Below are positions 40,413 to 50,318 of a stretch of DNA of 64,000 nt, piece after piece (the stretch's first letter is position 1; the number at the start of each line of letters is the position of its first letter). Both the position numbers and the translations under genes were made by a program. Source of the DNA: Oscillospiraceae bacterium (lineage in GTDB: Bacteria > Bacillota > Clostridia > UBA1381 > UBA9506); NCBI GenBank assembly GCA_015068555.1, contig SVKI01000005.1, positions 1 through 64,000 of the forward strand, given 5' to 3'. The notes beneath the pieces were generated by a model, which saw nothing but the letters and a program-made list of their open reading frames with translations, made no database searches and had not been told where the DNA came from.

Positions 40413-42140
40413 ATGAAAAAATTGATGTTAGGCAACGAGGCCATCGCAAGAGGTGCCTTTGAGGCCGGCGTACGAGTGGCTTCTTCTTATCCGGGAACGC
40501 CCAGTACGGAAATAACAGAGTTTATTGCAAAATATGATGAGATATATGCTGAATGGGCACCGAATGAAAAAGTGGCTGTTGAGGCGGCGTCGGGCGCAGC
40601 TATTGCCGGTGCAAGAGCGCTTTCAGCTATGAAGCATGTTGGCCTTAACGTGGCTGCAGATCCGCTTTTTACCATGAGTTACATAGGCGTGAATGCCGGT
40701 TTGGTGCTTTGTGTGGCCGATGACCCGGGTATGCACAGTTCTCAAAATGAGCAGGACAGCCGTAACTATGCAGTTGCCGCAAAGCTTCCCATGCTGGAGC
40801 CTGCCGATAGCGGCGATTGCCGTGACTTTATGAAAAAGGCCTATGAAATCAGTGAACAGTTTGATACACCGGTCTTAATACGCTTGACCACACGTGTGGC
40901 CCATTCACAGAGTGAGGTGGAACTGTTCCCCCGCGAGGAACGTGAGGTTAAACCCTATGAGAAAAACACGCCCAAGAATGTTATGATTCCGGCCTATGCC
41001 CGCCCCAAACATGTGGTGGTGGAAGATAGAATGTCGGCGCTTGCTAATTATAATGAGACGTCTGATTTAAACAAGGTGATTCACGGCAGTTCTAAAATTG
41101 GTTTTATCACAGCCGGTATAGCCTATCAGTATGCAAAAGAAGCCTTCCCGGAAGCCTCCTTCCTGAAGCTGGGTATGATTCATCCCCTGCCGGAGCGTCT
41201 AATCCGTGAATTCGTGGCAAGTGTGGATATTTGCTATGTGGTAGAAGAACTTGATCCTGTTTTAGAGCGTCAGATTAAGGCAATGGGTCTGCCTGTTCAC
41301 GGTAAGGATATTATGCCTGTGATTGGTGAATATTCTGCTGCTATGATGCGGGAAAAAATTAACGGCGAGATTTCTAAACCGGCCTTTAAAGGAGACAGCA
41401 CCATTCCTGTTCGTCCGCCGGTTATGTGCCCCGGTTGTTCGCACCGCGGTGTGTTTTACGTTTTAAATAAGCTGAAGCTCACCGTCAGCGGCGATATCGG
41501 TTGTTATTCTTTAGGTTCTATGAAGCCCTTAGACAGCATGGACAGTATCATCTGCATGGGTGCCAGTATTTCGGCACTGCACGGTATGGAAAAAGCGCAG
41601 GGTCGTGCATTTGCAGAAAAATCGGTGGCTGTTTTAGGCGATTCTACCTTCCTGCATTCCGGCATCACCGGTTTGATTGATATGGTTTACAATAAAGGTA
41701 CTTCAACGGTTATTATTTTAGATAACTCTATCACAGGTATGACAGGTCATCAGCACAATCCTGCTACCGGATTCACTATTAAGGGAGAGCCGGCACGTCA
41801 GGTTGATTTAAAAGAATTGTGCCATGCAGTGGGTGTTGATCGCGTGGTTGTGGCGGATCCGTTTGATGTAGAGAATTTTGAAAAGATTCTGCGTGAGGAA
41901 CTTTCAGCAGAAGAACCCTCGGTTATTATTGCACAACGCCCCTGTGCCCTTCTTAAGAAGGCGGGTTACACCGGCTGTTGCGAAATTACCGATGCGTGCA
42001 AAAACTGTAAGCTTTGCATGCGCCTGGGTTGCCCGGCTATTTCGTTGACGGAATCGGGTCCTGTCATCAATGATACACTCTGTAACGGTTGCGGTCTGTG
42101 TATGAACGTATGCAAATTCGGCGCGATTGTTAAGAAATAA
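40413..42140 (+). CDS. iorA: Indolepyruvate ferredoxin oxidoreductase subunit alpha
   Basis: LMLGNEAIARGAFEAGVRVASSYPGTPSTEI, PVMCPGCSHRGVFYVL, C-terminal two [4Fe-4S] motifs. Confidence 0.96.
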   Translation: MKKLMLGNEAIARGAFEAGVRVASSYPGTPSTEITEFIAKYDEIYAEWAPNEKVAVEAASGAAIAGARALSAMKHVGLNVAADPLFTMSYIGVNAGLVLCVADDPGMHSSQNEQDSRNYAVAAKLPMLEPADSGDCRDFMKKAYEISEQFDTPVLIRLTTRVAHSQSEVELFPREEREVKPYEKNTPKNVMIPAYARPKHVVVEDRMSALANYNETSDLNKVIHGSSKIGFITAGIAYQYAKEAFPEASFLKLGMIHPLPERLIREFVASVDICYVVEELDPVLERQIKAMGLPVHGKDIMPVIGEYSAAMMREKINGEISKPAFKGDSTIPVRPPVMCPGCSHRGVFYVLNKLKLTVSGDIGCYSLGSMKPLDSMDSIICMGASISALHGMEKAQGRAFAEKSVAVLGDSTFLHSGITGLIDMVYNKGTSTVIILDNSITGMTGHQHNPATGFTIKGEPARQVDLKELCHAVGVDRVVVADPFDVENFEKILREELSAEEPSVIIAQRPCALLKKAGYTGCCEITDACKNCKLCMRLGCPAISLTESGPVINDTLCNGCGLCMNVCKFGAIVKK

Positions 42141-42151
42141 TGGAGGTTACT

Positions 42152-42718
42152 ATGAATATTATGATTGTGGGCGTAGGCGGTCAGGGTACCCTGCTCGCCA
42201 GCCGTATATTGGGTGCTGCAGCACAGGCTGCCGGCCATCAGGTGAAACTGTCAGAAGTGCATGGCATGAGCCAGCGCGGCGGTAGCGTTGTAACCTATGT
42301 TAAGTATGGACCGGAAGTGAATTCACCTGTAATTGAAACCGGTGAAGCAGATATGATTATTGCCTTTGAAGAGCTGGAGGCTTACCGCAGCCTGCCGTTT
42401 TTGAAAAAAGATGGTGTGATGATTGTGAACACACAAAAAACAGATCCTATGCCGGTTATTACCGGTGCCGCTATATATCCTGCCGGCATTTTAGATATCT
42501 TTAAAGAGCAGGGCGTGCGTTATGTGGCTTGCGATGCTTTGGCTTTGGCAAAAGAAGCCGGCAATGTGAAGGCTGTTAACGTGGCGTTGATTGGCGTGAT
42601 GGCTAAAAATTCAGAACTGGATCGTTCCATTTGGGATGCGGCTCTTGAAGCGGCTGTGCCTCCTAAATTTTTAGAATTAAACAAAAAGGCCTTCTCGCTC
42701 GGTTACGAGCAGGCGTAA
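42152..42718 (+). CDS. iorB: Indolepyruvate oxidoreductase subunit beta
   Basis: MIVGVGGQGTLLASRILGAAAQAAGHQVKLSEVHGMSQRGGSVVTYVKYG. Confidence 0.95.
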   Translation: MNIMIVGVGGQGTLLASRILGAAAQAAGHQVKLSEVHGMSQRGGSVVTYVKYGPEVNSPVIETGEADMIIAFEELEAYRSLPFLKKDGVMIVNTQKTDPMPVITGAAIYPAGILDIFKEQGVRYVACDALALAKEAGNVKAVNVALIGVMAKNSELDRSIWDAALEAAVPPKFLELNKKAFSLGYEQA

Positions 42719-42796
42719 AGTATGAAAACGGATGGTGCTGACTCGGCGAAACGCTTAGAGGCGTCAGCACGATTCCGATAAAGGAAGTTACAGACT

Positions 42797-44065
42797 GTGA
42801 TGAATCAATTGTTACAAGATAATTATGGCATCAGACCACAGACGGTCGAACTGATGAAACAGGCAGAAGCAGAGCTTACTGCCTGCTTCTTGCGCTTTTC
42901 AGAAAAAGCCTCTTTTAACCAGGCAAAGGTTTTGGCCGCTTTTCATCGTGAGGGCGTTAGTGAACGCCATCTGCTTGGCACGACGGGCTATGGGTATGAC
43001 GATGTTGGGCGCGATGCGTTAGACAGAATCTATGCAGAGGTTATGGGAGCAGAAGCGGCGCTAGTGCGTCAGCAGTTTGTGTCCGGTACGCATGCGCTTT
43101 CGGCTTGCTTTTTCGGTCTTCTGCGACCGGGTGACACTTTGCTTTTTGTAACCGGCACGCCTTATGATACATTAGAAGAGGTTGCCGGTCTCCGGCTGGG
43201 AGCAGAAGATAGCGGTTCTTTGGCTGATTGGGGCGTGAAAGCCAAGGTTGTAGCCCTTCGGGAGGATGGAACACCCGACTACGAGTTGATTTCTGCGGCT
43301 TTAGACGATTCGGTGAAAGTGGTTGCGATGCAACGTTCCAAGGGCTATGCCTGGAGAAACTCAATTTCTGTGGAGGAATTGGGGAAGCTGATTCAATTTG
43401 TTAAGGAAAAGAAGCCTTCTGCCATATGTATGGTAGATAATTGCTACGGCGAATTTGTAGAAGAAAAGGAACCCACTGAGGTGGGGGCCGATATCATTGC
43501 CGGCTCACTCATAAAAAATCCCGGCGGCGGTTTAGCACCAACGGGTGGTTATGTAGCCGGCAAGAAAGATTTGGTGGAAAAAATTGCATGCCGCCTGACT
43601 TCGCCCGGCATTGGTGCGGAGGTAGGTGCCACGCTGGATGTAAACCGCCTGTTTTATCAGGGTTTGTTTTTAGCCCCGCACACGGTGCTTCAAAGCCTCA
43701 AAGCGGCAGCACTGGCAGCCAAAATGTTGGAACTATCCGGTTTTGAGGTTTCACCGAGGAGTGAAGATGCGCGTACGGATATCATTCAGGCAATTAAGCT
43801 GGGTGATGCTGAAAAGGTTTGTGCGTTTTGTCGCGGCATTCAAAAGGGCTCGCCGGTTGACAGCAATGTAACGCCGGAACCTTGGGATATGCCCGGTTAT
43901 GAAAGTCCTGTCATTATGGCAGCCGGCACCTTTATTTCCGGTGCCAGCATTGAGATTTCGGCAGATGCGCCAATTCGCCCACCGTATGCTGTGTATCTGC
44001 AGGGCGGTCTCACGTATGAAAGCGCCAAAATTGCTTTGCTTTGTGCAATAGATGGGATATTGTGA
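42797..44065 (+). CDS. Methionine gamma-lyase family (aluminium-resistance/YnbB-like) protein
   Basis: GTTGYGYDDVGRDALDRIYAEVMGAEAALVRQQFVSGTHALS; SLIKNPGGGLAPTGGYVAGK. Confidence 0.92.
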   Translation: MMNQLLQDNYGIRPQTVELMKQAEAELTACFLRFSEKASFNQAKVLAAFHREGVSERHLLGTTGYGYDDVGRDALDRIYAEVMGAEAALVRQQFVSGTHALSACFFGLLRPGDTLLFVTGTPYDTLEEVAGLRLGAEDSGSLADWGVKAKVVALREDGTPDYELISAALDDSVKVVAMQRSKGYAWRNSISVEELGKLIQFVKEKKPSAICMVDNCYGEFVEEKEPTEVGADIIAGSLIKNPGGGLAPTGGYVAGKKDLVEKIACRLTSPGIGAEVGATLDVNRLFYQGLFLAPHTVLQSLKAAALAAKMLELSGFEVSPRSEDARTDIIQAIKLGDAEKVCAFCRGIQKGSPVDSNVTPEPWDMPGYESPVIMAAGTFISGASIEISADAPIRPPYAVYLQGGLTYESAKIALLCAIDGIL

Positions 44066-44099
44066 GAAACAGGTACGACTATATTAAACATATAGGAGA

Positions 44100-45245
44100 A
44101 TGAACGTGAAACAAAAGATAGCACTCGCGACACCAACCATGCATCAGGAGGAAATGGAATACATCAAAGAGGCATTTGAAAAAAACTGGATTGCTCCTTT
44201 GGGGTTTAATTGTGATGCCTTTGAAGAAGAAATGTCTGCTTTTTTAGGCAGAGGTTCAGATGAGGTCTATCCGTGTTTGTCTTTAAACTCCGGTACCTCT
44301 GCCCTACATCTGGCGGTGAAATTGGCCGGCGTGAAGCGAGGTGACGTGGTTTTATGTTCTGATATGACGTTTGCGGCAACAGTTAACCCGGTGAGTTATG
44401 AGGGCGGTGTTCAGGTTTATATAGACTCGGAAGCGGAAACCTGGAACATGGATCCTGTGGCACTCGAAAAGGCCTTTCAAAAGTATCCGCAGGCAAAGGT
44501 GGTTATGCTTGCTCATTTATATGGAACGCCGGCTAAAATGGATGAAATAGTTGATATATGCAAGGCGCATAACGCTATTTTGTTAGAAGATGCCGCTGAA
44601 GCGCTTTCAGCTACCTATAAGGGAAAACAATGTGGCACATTTGGCGCATACAGCGCCTTAAGTTTTAATGGGAATAAAATTATCACCACATCGGGTGGAG
44701 GGATGCTGATTACGAAAGATAAAGCATCAAGAGATAAGGCCTTTTTCTGGGCAACTCAATCTAAAGAGCCTTATCCGTGGTATGAACACAAGGAGATAGG
44801 CTATAATTATCGCATGTCCAATGTGGTTGCCGGTATAGGCAGAGGGCAATTGTTGCACCTTGAAGAACATAGAAGAAAAAAAGAAATCATCTACAAACGA
44901 TATCAAGAAGCCTTTCAGGGATATCCGCTTACTATGAACCCGTATCTTTCAAAAACAGTTCCGAATTATTGGCTTTCATGTATTCTGTTGGATACAAAAA
45001 TTGGCATAACGCCCCTTGAAATTATGGAAAAACTCAAGCTGGAAAACATTGAGACAAGACCGCTTTGGAAGCCGATGCATATGCAGGAAGTGTTCAAAGA
45101 AAATGACTTTATCACAGCCGGCGACTCGCCTGTTAACGAAGATTTGTTTACAAGAGGCTTATGCCTGCCCAGCGATATTAAAATGACAGAAGAAGAGCAA
45201 GACCGCGTGATTAAAGAGATACAAAAAATTTGTAAGGAGCAATAG
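44100..45245 (+). CDS. DegT/DnrJ/EryC1/StrS aminotransferase (PglE-like)
   Basis: SLNSGTSALHLAVKLAGVKRGDVVLCSDMTFAAT; EDAAEALSATYKGKQCGTFG; SFNGNKIITTSGGGML. Confidence 0.92.
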   Translation: MNVKQKIALATPTMHQEEMEYIKEAFEKNWIAPLGFNCDAFEEEMSAFLGRGSDEVYPCLSLNSGTSALHLAVKLAGVKRGDVVLCSDMTFAATVNPVSYEGGVQVYIDSEAETWNMDPVALEKAFQKYPQAKVVMLAHLYGTPAKMDEIVDICKAHNAILLEDAAEALSATYKGKQCGTFGAYSALSFNGNKIITTSGGGMLITKDKASRDKAFFWATQSKEPYPWYEHKEIGYNYRMSNVVAGIGRGQLLHLEEHRRKKEIIYKRYQEAFQGYPLTMNPYLSKTVPNYWLSCILLDTKIGITPLEIMEKLKLENIETRPLWKPMHMQEVFKENDFITAGDSPVNEDLFTRGLCLPSDIKMTEEEQDRVIKEIQKICKEQ

Positions 45246-45246
45246 C

Positions 45247-45867
45247 ATGTATGCTACATACATAAAGAGATTTTTAGACTTTTTTCTGTCTTTTTGCGCC
45301 ATTTTGGTGCTCTCTCCTTTTCTGTTATTGTTAGTGATAATAGGTTTTTTTGCAATGAAGGGAAATCCTTTTTTTGTACAGGAAAGGCCCGGAAGGAATG
45401 AAAAGATTTTTAAATTAATCAAGCTTCGCACCATGAGTTGTGCTACGGATGCAAACGGTTGTTTACTTTCTGATGAAGAAAGATTGACGGCTTATGGAAA
45501 GTTTTTGCGTTCAACCTCGTTGGACGAACTGCCTGAGCTTTTTAACATTGTAAAGGGTGATATGTCAATTGTTGGCCCCAGACCCCTTTTGGTTCAGTAC
45601 CTGCCTTTGTATAATCAAAGGCAGAGAAAAAGGCACGATGTTCGACCTGGTTTGACCGGACTGGCACAAGTGAATGGTCGCAATGCCATTAGTTGGGAAG
45701 AAAAATTTGATTTAGATATTGCTTATGTTGAGCATATAACGTTTATGTGCGATGTCAAAATTTTATTTGATACCGTTAAAGCTGTACTTTTGCGTCGAAA
45801 TATCACTTCGGCAACATCAGCCACCACGGAAGAATTTACAGGGACAAAAGAGGGGATTGCCTTATGA
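45247..45867 (+). CDS. Sugar transferase (PglC-like)
   Basis: Single N-terminal TM; PFFVQERPGRNEKIFKLIKLRTM; STSLDELPELFNIVKGDMSIVGPRPLL. Confidence 0.94.
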   Translation: MYATYIKRFLDFFLSFCAILVLSPFLLLLVIIGFFAMKGNPFFVQERPGRNEKIFKLIKLRTMSCATDANGCLLSDEERLTAYGKFLRSTSLDELPELFNIVKGDMSIVGPRPLLVQYLPLYNQRQRKRHDVRPGLTGLAQVNGRNAISWEEKFDLDIAYVEHITFMCDVKILFDTVKAVLLRRNITSATSATTEEFTGTKEGIAL

Positions 45868-46478
45868 ATCGATTGATCATTATCGGTGCCGGTGGTCACG
45901 GCCGTGTTGTGGCGGACATAGCTGAAAAAATAGGAATATATGAAAGCATCTGTTTTTTGGATGATGCGGATTTGGATAAAAGCGGTCATTACAATGTAAT
46001 CGGTAGGGTGTGCGACTATACAGATTACATGCAGGATTTCTGTTTTATTGTGGCAATAGGACATGCAAGTATTCGAAAACAAATTCAGGCTGAGCTTGAG
46101 GAAAAAGGAGCGAGGCTTGCGACGCTGATCCATCCTGCTGCCGTCTTGGGAAGTCGCGTGCAGATTGGTCAGGGCTCGGTAGTTGTAGCAGGTGCTGTAA
46201 TTGGACCGGATGTTGTGATCGGTAAGGGCGTTATTGTGAATACCTGCAGCTCTGTGGACCATGATTGCTGTATCGGGGATTTTTCACATATTTCGGTGGG
46301 GGCACATGTGGCAGGTACGGTGTCAATAGGAGCAGAAAGCATGATTGGAGCTGGAGCGGTTATTTCCAATAATATAAGTATTTGCTCAAAATGCGTAATT
46401 GGTGCCGGGGCCGTGGTGGTTCGTAATATTGACGAACAGGGAACTTATATAGGTGTTCCGGCGCAAAAAAATAATTAG
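45864..46478 (+). CDS. NeuD/PglD-type sialic acid O-acyltransferase-like (hexapeptide repeat) protein
   Basis: LIIIGAGGHGRVVADIAE; left-handed beta-helix hexapeptide repeats. Confidence 0.93.
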   Translation: MNRLIIIGAGGHGRVVADIAEKIGIYESICFLDDADLDKSGHYNVIGRVCDYTDYMQDFCFIVAIGHASIRKQIQAELEEKGARLATLIHPAAVLGSRVQIGQGSVVVAGAVIGPDVVIGKGVIVNTCSSVDHDCCIGDFSHISVGAHVAGTVSIGAESMIGAGAVISNNISICSKCVIGAGAVVVRNIDEQGTYIGVPAQKNN

Positions 46479-46482
46479 AACC

Positions 46483-46522
46483 ATAAAGGAGTCATGTCTG
46501 TCGTGGCTCCTTTATTTTTTTG
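46483..46522 (+). terminator. Terminator downstream of the sugar cluster
   Basis: ataaaggag...ctcctttatttttttg hairpin + T tract. Confidence 0.8.
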
Positions 46523-46603
46523 AAATGCTCCGGAGCCAGTCCGTTTTAACGGACAGTTCCTTTCGTATAATAAAGCTATTGAAGAAGATGAGGAGGCAAG
46601 AGG

Positions 46604-46774
46604 ATGTTTGTTTATATTTTACTGGGCATTTTTTATCTGCCGATTGCGATCATCGTTTCCCTTACAAAAAATATATGTAAAGGAAAAAGGAGAATCGTGT
46701 CCAGCTGCAAACAGGTACATCCCGCAAAAAATGCTTGTTGTGCAAGAGTTGTTTTTATTCCTCAGATAGCATAA
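46604..46774 (+). CDS. Small ORF (56 aa) with hydrophobic N-terminus
   Basis: aggaggcaagagg rbs then ATG; MFVYILLGIFYLPIAIIVSLTKNICKGKRRIVSSCKQVHPAKNACCARVVFIPQIA; not in the track. Confidence 0.4.
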   Translation: MFVYILLGIFYLPIAIIVSLTKNICKGKRRIVSSCKQVHPAKNACCARVVFIPQIA

Positions 46775-46780
46775 ATATAC

Positions 46781-46809
46781 TTGAAAATCCTATCCCGCCG
46801 TGATATAAT
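46781..46809 (+). promoter_or_regulatory. Sigma-A-like promoter for the putative secretion/toxin operon
   Basis: TTGAAA, 17-bp spacer, TATAAT; next gene starts ~75-90 nt downstream. Confidence 0.75.
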
Positions 46810-46879
46810 AAAATAGTATTTACATGCAGTTTGATAAGAGATATTCATTAAGTAGCGTGAATGCTTACGATAAGGAAAT

Positions 46880-49522
46880 ATGGGGGGATATAAATTGCTG
46901 AAAGAAAAGCTGTATAAGGAGTATTTGGAAAAGTACGATGCGTATCGCAATATGCATCGGAAGGTAGATGCATATGAGCAGGAAAAACTGAATATAGACT
47001 GTGAATTTGATGACATGGAACGGTCTGCACAAGAAAAATTCCAAAAAGAAATGAATCGGCTTAGCAATGAGCGGGATTTGCTTCATAAAAAGCTGAAAGA
47101 ATTGCGAGAGGGCCACGGCAATCCGGAAGTTGTAAAAAAATACAACAGCGATAAATTTCAAGAGATTTCTGCTTGTGAAAAAGAAGTACAGCAGTGGGAA
47201 AAAGAAAGAGACGAACAAACGCAGAAATTAAAAGCTCTCAAGGATGCGGAATTGTTTGAGCTGTCACAAGCAAGAAAGAATTGTCAGGAAAGCTTAGATG
47301 ATCTGCAATCGCAATCTACAGGCGGTGAGGGTGTTACAACCTTTAGTGAAGAGAAATTTCGTCAGAGTCTGTTAGAACAACAACGGAAGGAAAGAGAACA
47401 AACACAAAAGGACTATGATACATCTATCGCAGAACTCAAACAGCAACTTGATGATATGGACGCCCAATATGAGACGAAACTCAAAGACGAACTGGCACGG
47501 TTTACAGTTGACATGTATGCGATGGATACCTACGACCATCTGATGGAGAAGAGGGAGAAAAATGAATTACCTGCCGTTTTGTGTGACGCGTTGGATGAGG
47601 ATATAGCCTCTTTTGTCGACCGCAGAGAAATCACCACCGGCAAAGAGGTTGACGAATTAACCAATATGGCATCTTCTCTCACTCATTTAGAAGGCTTTGC
47701 ACCCAGTTGGTTAAAGTTCGTTCTCAAAGCGGGGTTGCCGATTCTTGCAGGACTGGCCTTGTTGGCACTTTTCCTGTTTGGCGGTATCAATTTTGGCTTT
47801 GTTGGTGTTGCTGCCAATTGGATTGTAACTGTTTTATTCTGGGCCTTGTGTGCGGTGGTCGGTTTTGGTGTGTTTTATGCCATAGGTTCCTGGCTTTTGC
47901 ATTGGGGGACAGGCCTTAGTATAGTCGCGGGTGCAGTCGGCGTTATTGTTGCCCTTGCTATTGGTCTTGACCATTTTATCTACTTACCGAGCGGCTTTCT
48001 CCATGGACTCGAGCTGATTATTAAAGTTTTACTCGGCGGTGCCTTTGGTGGTATTTTATATTCAATTCTTAACATAGATTCGATTGAAGAGCGCGTCTTT
48101 AACGGGGCGGCTAAAATTGGGTTTATCAAAAAAATCTGCCTTAAGCATCAGGGTGATTGGTTGCAGAGTAATGTTGACGGCTATTATGCACTGATGAATT
48201 ATAAAGAACTGGTGCCGTATCTGCTTGAAAGAGAAAAGAGCGAAATAACCGAGGATTTGAAAAACCGGTTGGACGCCTTAATGGCAGAAAAAGAAGAAAA
48301 GCTTTCTACTATCGAACGTCAGCATAAGGCAGATTTAGAAAGCAAGGTGTCGGCAGAAAAAACGGCTGCAGAATCCAGCCGCAAGCAGCATGAAAAACAG
48401 CAGATGGAGCTGTTTATGGCGCAGGACAAGTGCATGATGGAGCTGGCCGGATACGATGAAAAGATGAAGGCCGTAACTAAAAAATATGAAGACAGAATCG
48501 ATTTGGTAAAGGCAGACTTTTCCAACAGAATTAAGTCTCATAAAGAAAAAATTAAGGAGCTTAAGGCAGGCGCATCTTTAGGCATTGACCAGCTCATTGA
48601 AGAGTGTATCAGTCGCGATGCAGGCATCGAACAGATGCAGCAGAATCTCCGTGAGGCAAACGAAGCGGAAATGTGTGAGATTGCAGCTCGTCGCAGTGAG
48701 AAACATCAGCAGATAGATGAAGAAATTGCGGCACTCAACAGAAGCTTTGAGCCGGCAGTTAAAGAGCTTAGCAGCCTGTTTACAACAATCGCCGTGCCAA
48801 GTGCTGAAAATCTTGTGGGACTTGAAGAGTCCAGAGGTCAACTCTCTGATAAGATTTATCTGTGTCATTCCAAGGGGAATGAAAATCCGAAACGCTTTCA
48901 TGAACTTCGCCATAACAAAAAGCCAATCATCTTTTTGTATGACACAATGGAGACAACCAAGATATCTTCGCTCCTTTCCGAATTTATGATGGAAATTTTT
49001 ACGGCATTTTTAATGATTAATGCACGACAGGTGTTGGATTTGAGCGTGATTGAACTTACTGGAGGAACGAGTTTTTATCGGAATTCTTACATTCAGGTTG
49101 TTGAAAAGGAAGGCATAAAGAAATTATTTGATGACATAGCTACTCTGCGTAAAGAGATTGCCTCCAGTCAGACGGCCAATGGTTCTTTGGACGAATTCAA
49201 CCAATATATTTACGATAGCGGCGAAGATAAGAGTAAATATAAAAAGTACAAAATCGTTCAGTTTGTTGTGCCTGAGGAAGAGGCAGTGCAGGAAACCAAC
49301 ATCTTTGATGCCAATAATTGGAACAACCTGGTGGAAAGTGAACGCTACGGATTTTTACCGATCTTCTTCATTAACTACAAGGATTGGGCCAATACATTTG
49401 ACGATGAGAACCGATTAAACAGCAAGTTTATACGGCATTTGAAAAATGTTTTAGGTGATGAAGCGAATACATATAAAATTACAAACGAAGACATAAAACG
49501 TATAACATTTAAAAAATTTTAA
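46880..49522 (+). CDS. Large coiled-coil / multi-TM membrane protein with possible degenerate ATPase-like C-terminus (start possibly TTG at 46895)
   Basis: 880 aa; long charged coiled coils flanking a hydrophobic core at ~47700-48080; C-terminal KKPIIFLYDTMETTKISSLLSEFMMEIFTAFL...VLDLSVIEL. Confidence 0.85.
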   Translation: MGGYKLLKEKLYKEYLEKYDAYRNMHRKVDAYEQEKLNIDCEFDDMERSAQEKFQKEMNRLSNERDLLHKKLKELREGHGNPEVVKKYNSDKFQEISACEKEVQQWEKERDEQTQKLKALKDAELFELSQARKNCQESLDDLQSQSTGGEGVTTFSEEKFRQSLLEQQRKEREQTQKDYDTSIAELKQQLDDMDAQYETKLKDELARFTVDMYAMDTYDHLMEKREKNELPAVLCDALDEDIASFVDRREITTGKEVDELTNMASSLTHLEGFAPSWLKFVLKAGLPILAGLALLALFLFGGINFGFVGVAANWIVTVLFWALCAVVGFGVFYAIGSWLLHWGTGLSIVAGAVGVIVALAIGLDHFIYLPSGFLHGLELIIKVLLGGAFGGILYSILNIDSIEERVFNGAAKIGFIKKICLKHQGDWLQSNVDGYYALMNYKELVPYLLEREKSEITEDLKNRLDALMAEKEEKLSTIERQHKADLESKVSAEKTAAESSRKQHEKQQMELFMAQDKCMMELAGYDEKMKAVTKKYEDRIDLVKADFSNRIKSHKEKIKELKAGASLGIDQLIEECISRDAGIEQMQQNLREANEAEMCEIAARRSEKHQQIDEEIAALNRSFEPAVKELSSLFTTIAVPSAENLVGLEESRGQLSDKIYLCHSKGNENPKRFHELRHNKKPIIFLYDTMETTKISSLLSEFMMEIFTAFLMINARQVLDLSVIELTGGTSFYRNSYIQVVEKEGIKKLFDDIATLRKEIASSQTANGSLDEFNQYIYDSGEDKSKYKKYKIVQFVVPEEEAVQETNIFDANNWNNLVESERYGFLPIFFINYKDWANTFDDENRLNSKFIRHLKNVLGDEANTYKITNEDIKRITFKKF

Positions 49523-49537
49523 TAGGAGGAGTTTATT

Positions 49538-50254
49538 ATGAAATTTAGTTTTAACGAGGACGCAAGATGCGACCTAGCAAATTATTTTGATGAGGGTATC
49601 ACCGGATTGCGAGAAGCAAGCATGGCATTGTTTGAATCCTTTACAGAAATTTATCAGCGCGAGCAATATAAGAAGCTGCATGAAGTGACAAATGTGCTGA
49701 TAGAAAGATATGGCGAAGACCTTAGAAACACGATTTTTCAACAGTATGAAAACTGGCTGTCTTCTGATGCAAGTCTGCAAGCCTTCGCCGAAGATTTGGA
49801 GGCGGGTAGTGATTCTTCCGACGATGCAATCGTTGCTGCTGAATCTCTGGAGGCGGAAATAGAAGATATTCTGACGGCCAACTTTGACCTTTTACCGGAT
49901 GTAACGCCTGTAACAGAGGAAGGCGGTATCCAGACAAAAAGCTCTGAAGAACTGTTTGAAGAATTAGAGGATTTATTGCGCGTATATGGCAACACGATTG
50001 ATTCAGATATTTCAACCTATGAATCACTTGCTGAGAATAATAGTGACGACAATCAATTATACTTAAATGTTGCTTCTTTGCTGATTCCAATTATGAATAC
50101 ATATAAAGTATTCTTTGAAAGCTTTGTCAATGCTTTTGACACTCTTGAAGAGGAACTGGAAACCAGTGCTGACCAGCAGACAACAAAGGCTGATGAGGCG
50201 AAACAGGATCTCAAAGCGGCTGGAGAATCAGCTGTTGAAGCACAAACTTTTTAA
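49538..50254 (+). CDS. Acidic helical protein with N-terminal domain shared with the toxin at 52725
   Basis: MKFSFNEDA...YKKLHEVTNVLIERYGEDLRNTIFQQYENWLSS aligns by eye to MKFSLLESY...YDKLHNALMHFVDVYNEQLRKDIMTQLILRWLDS. Confidence 0.8.
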   Translation: MKFSFNEDARCDLANYFDEGITGLREASMALFESFTEIYQREQYKKLHEVTNVLIERYGEDLRNTIFQQYENWLSSDASLQAFAEDLEAGSDSSDDAIVAAESLEAEIEDILTANFDLLPDVTPVTEEGGIQTKSSEELFEELEDLLRVYGNTIDSDISTYESLAENNSDDNQLYLNVASLLIPIMNTYKVFFESFVNAFDTLEEELETSADQQTTKADEAKQDLKAAGESAVEAQTF

Positions 50255-50318
50255 GTATTCAATCAAGTAGCATAAGGTAGCCCATGATATAAATCATAGC
50301 GAGGACGGTCAGAATACT

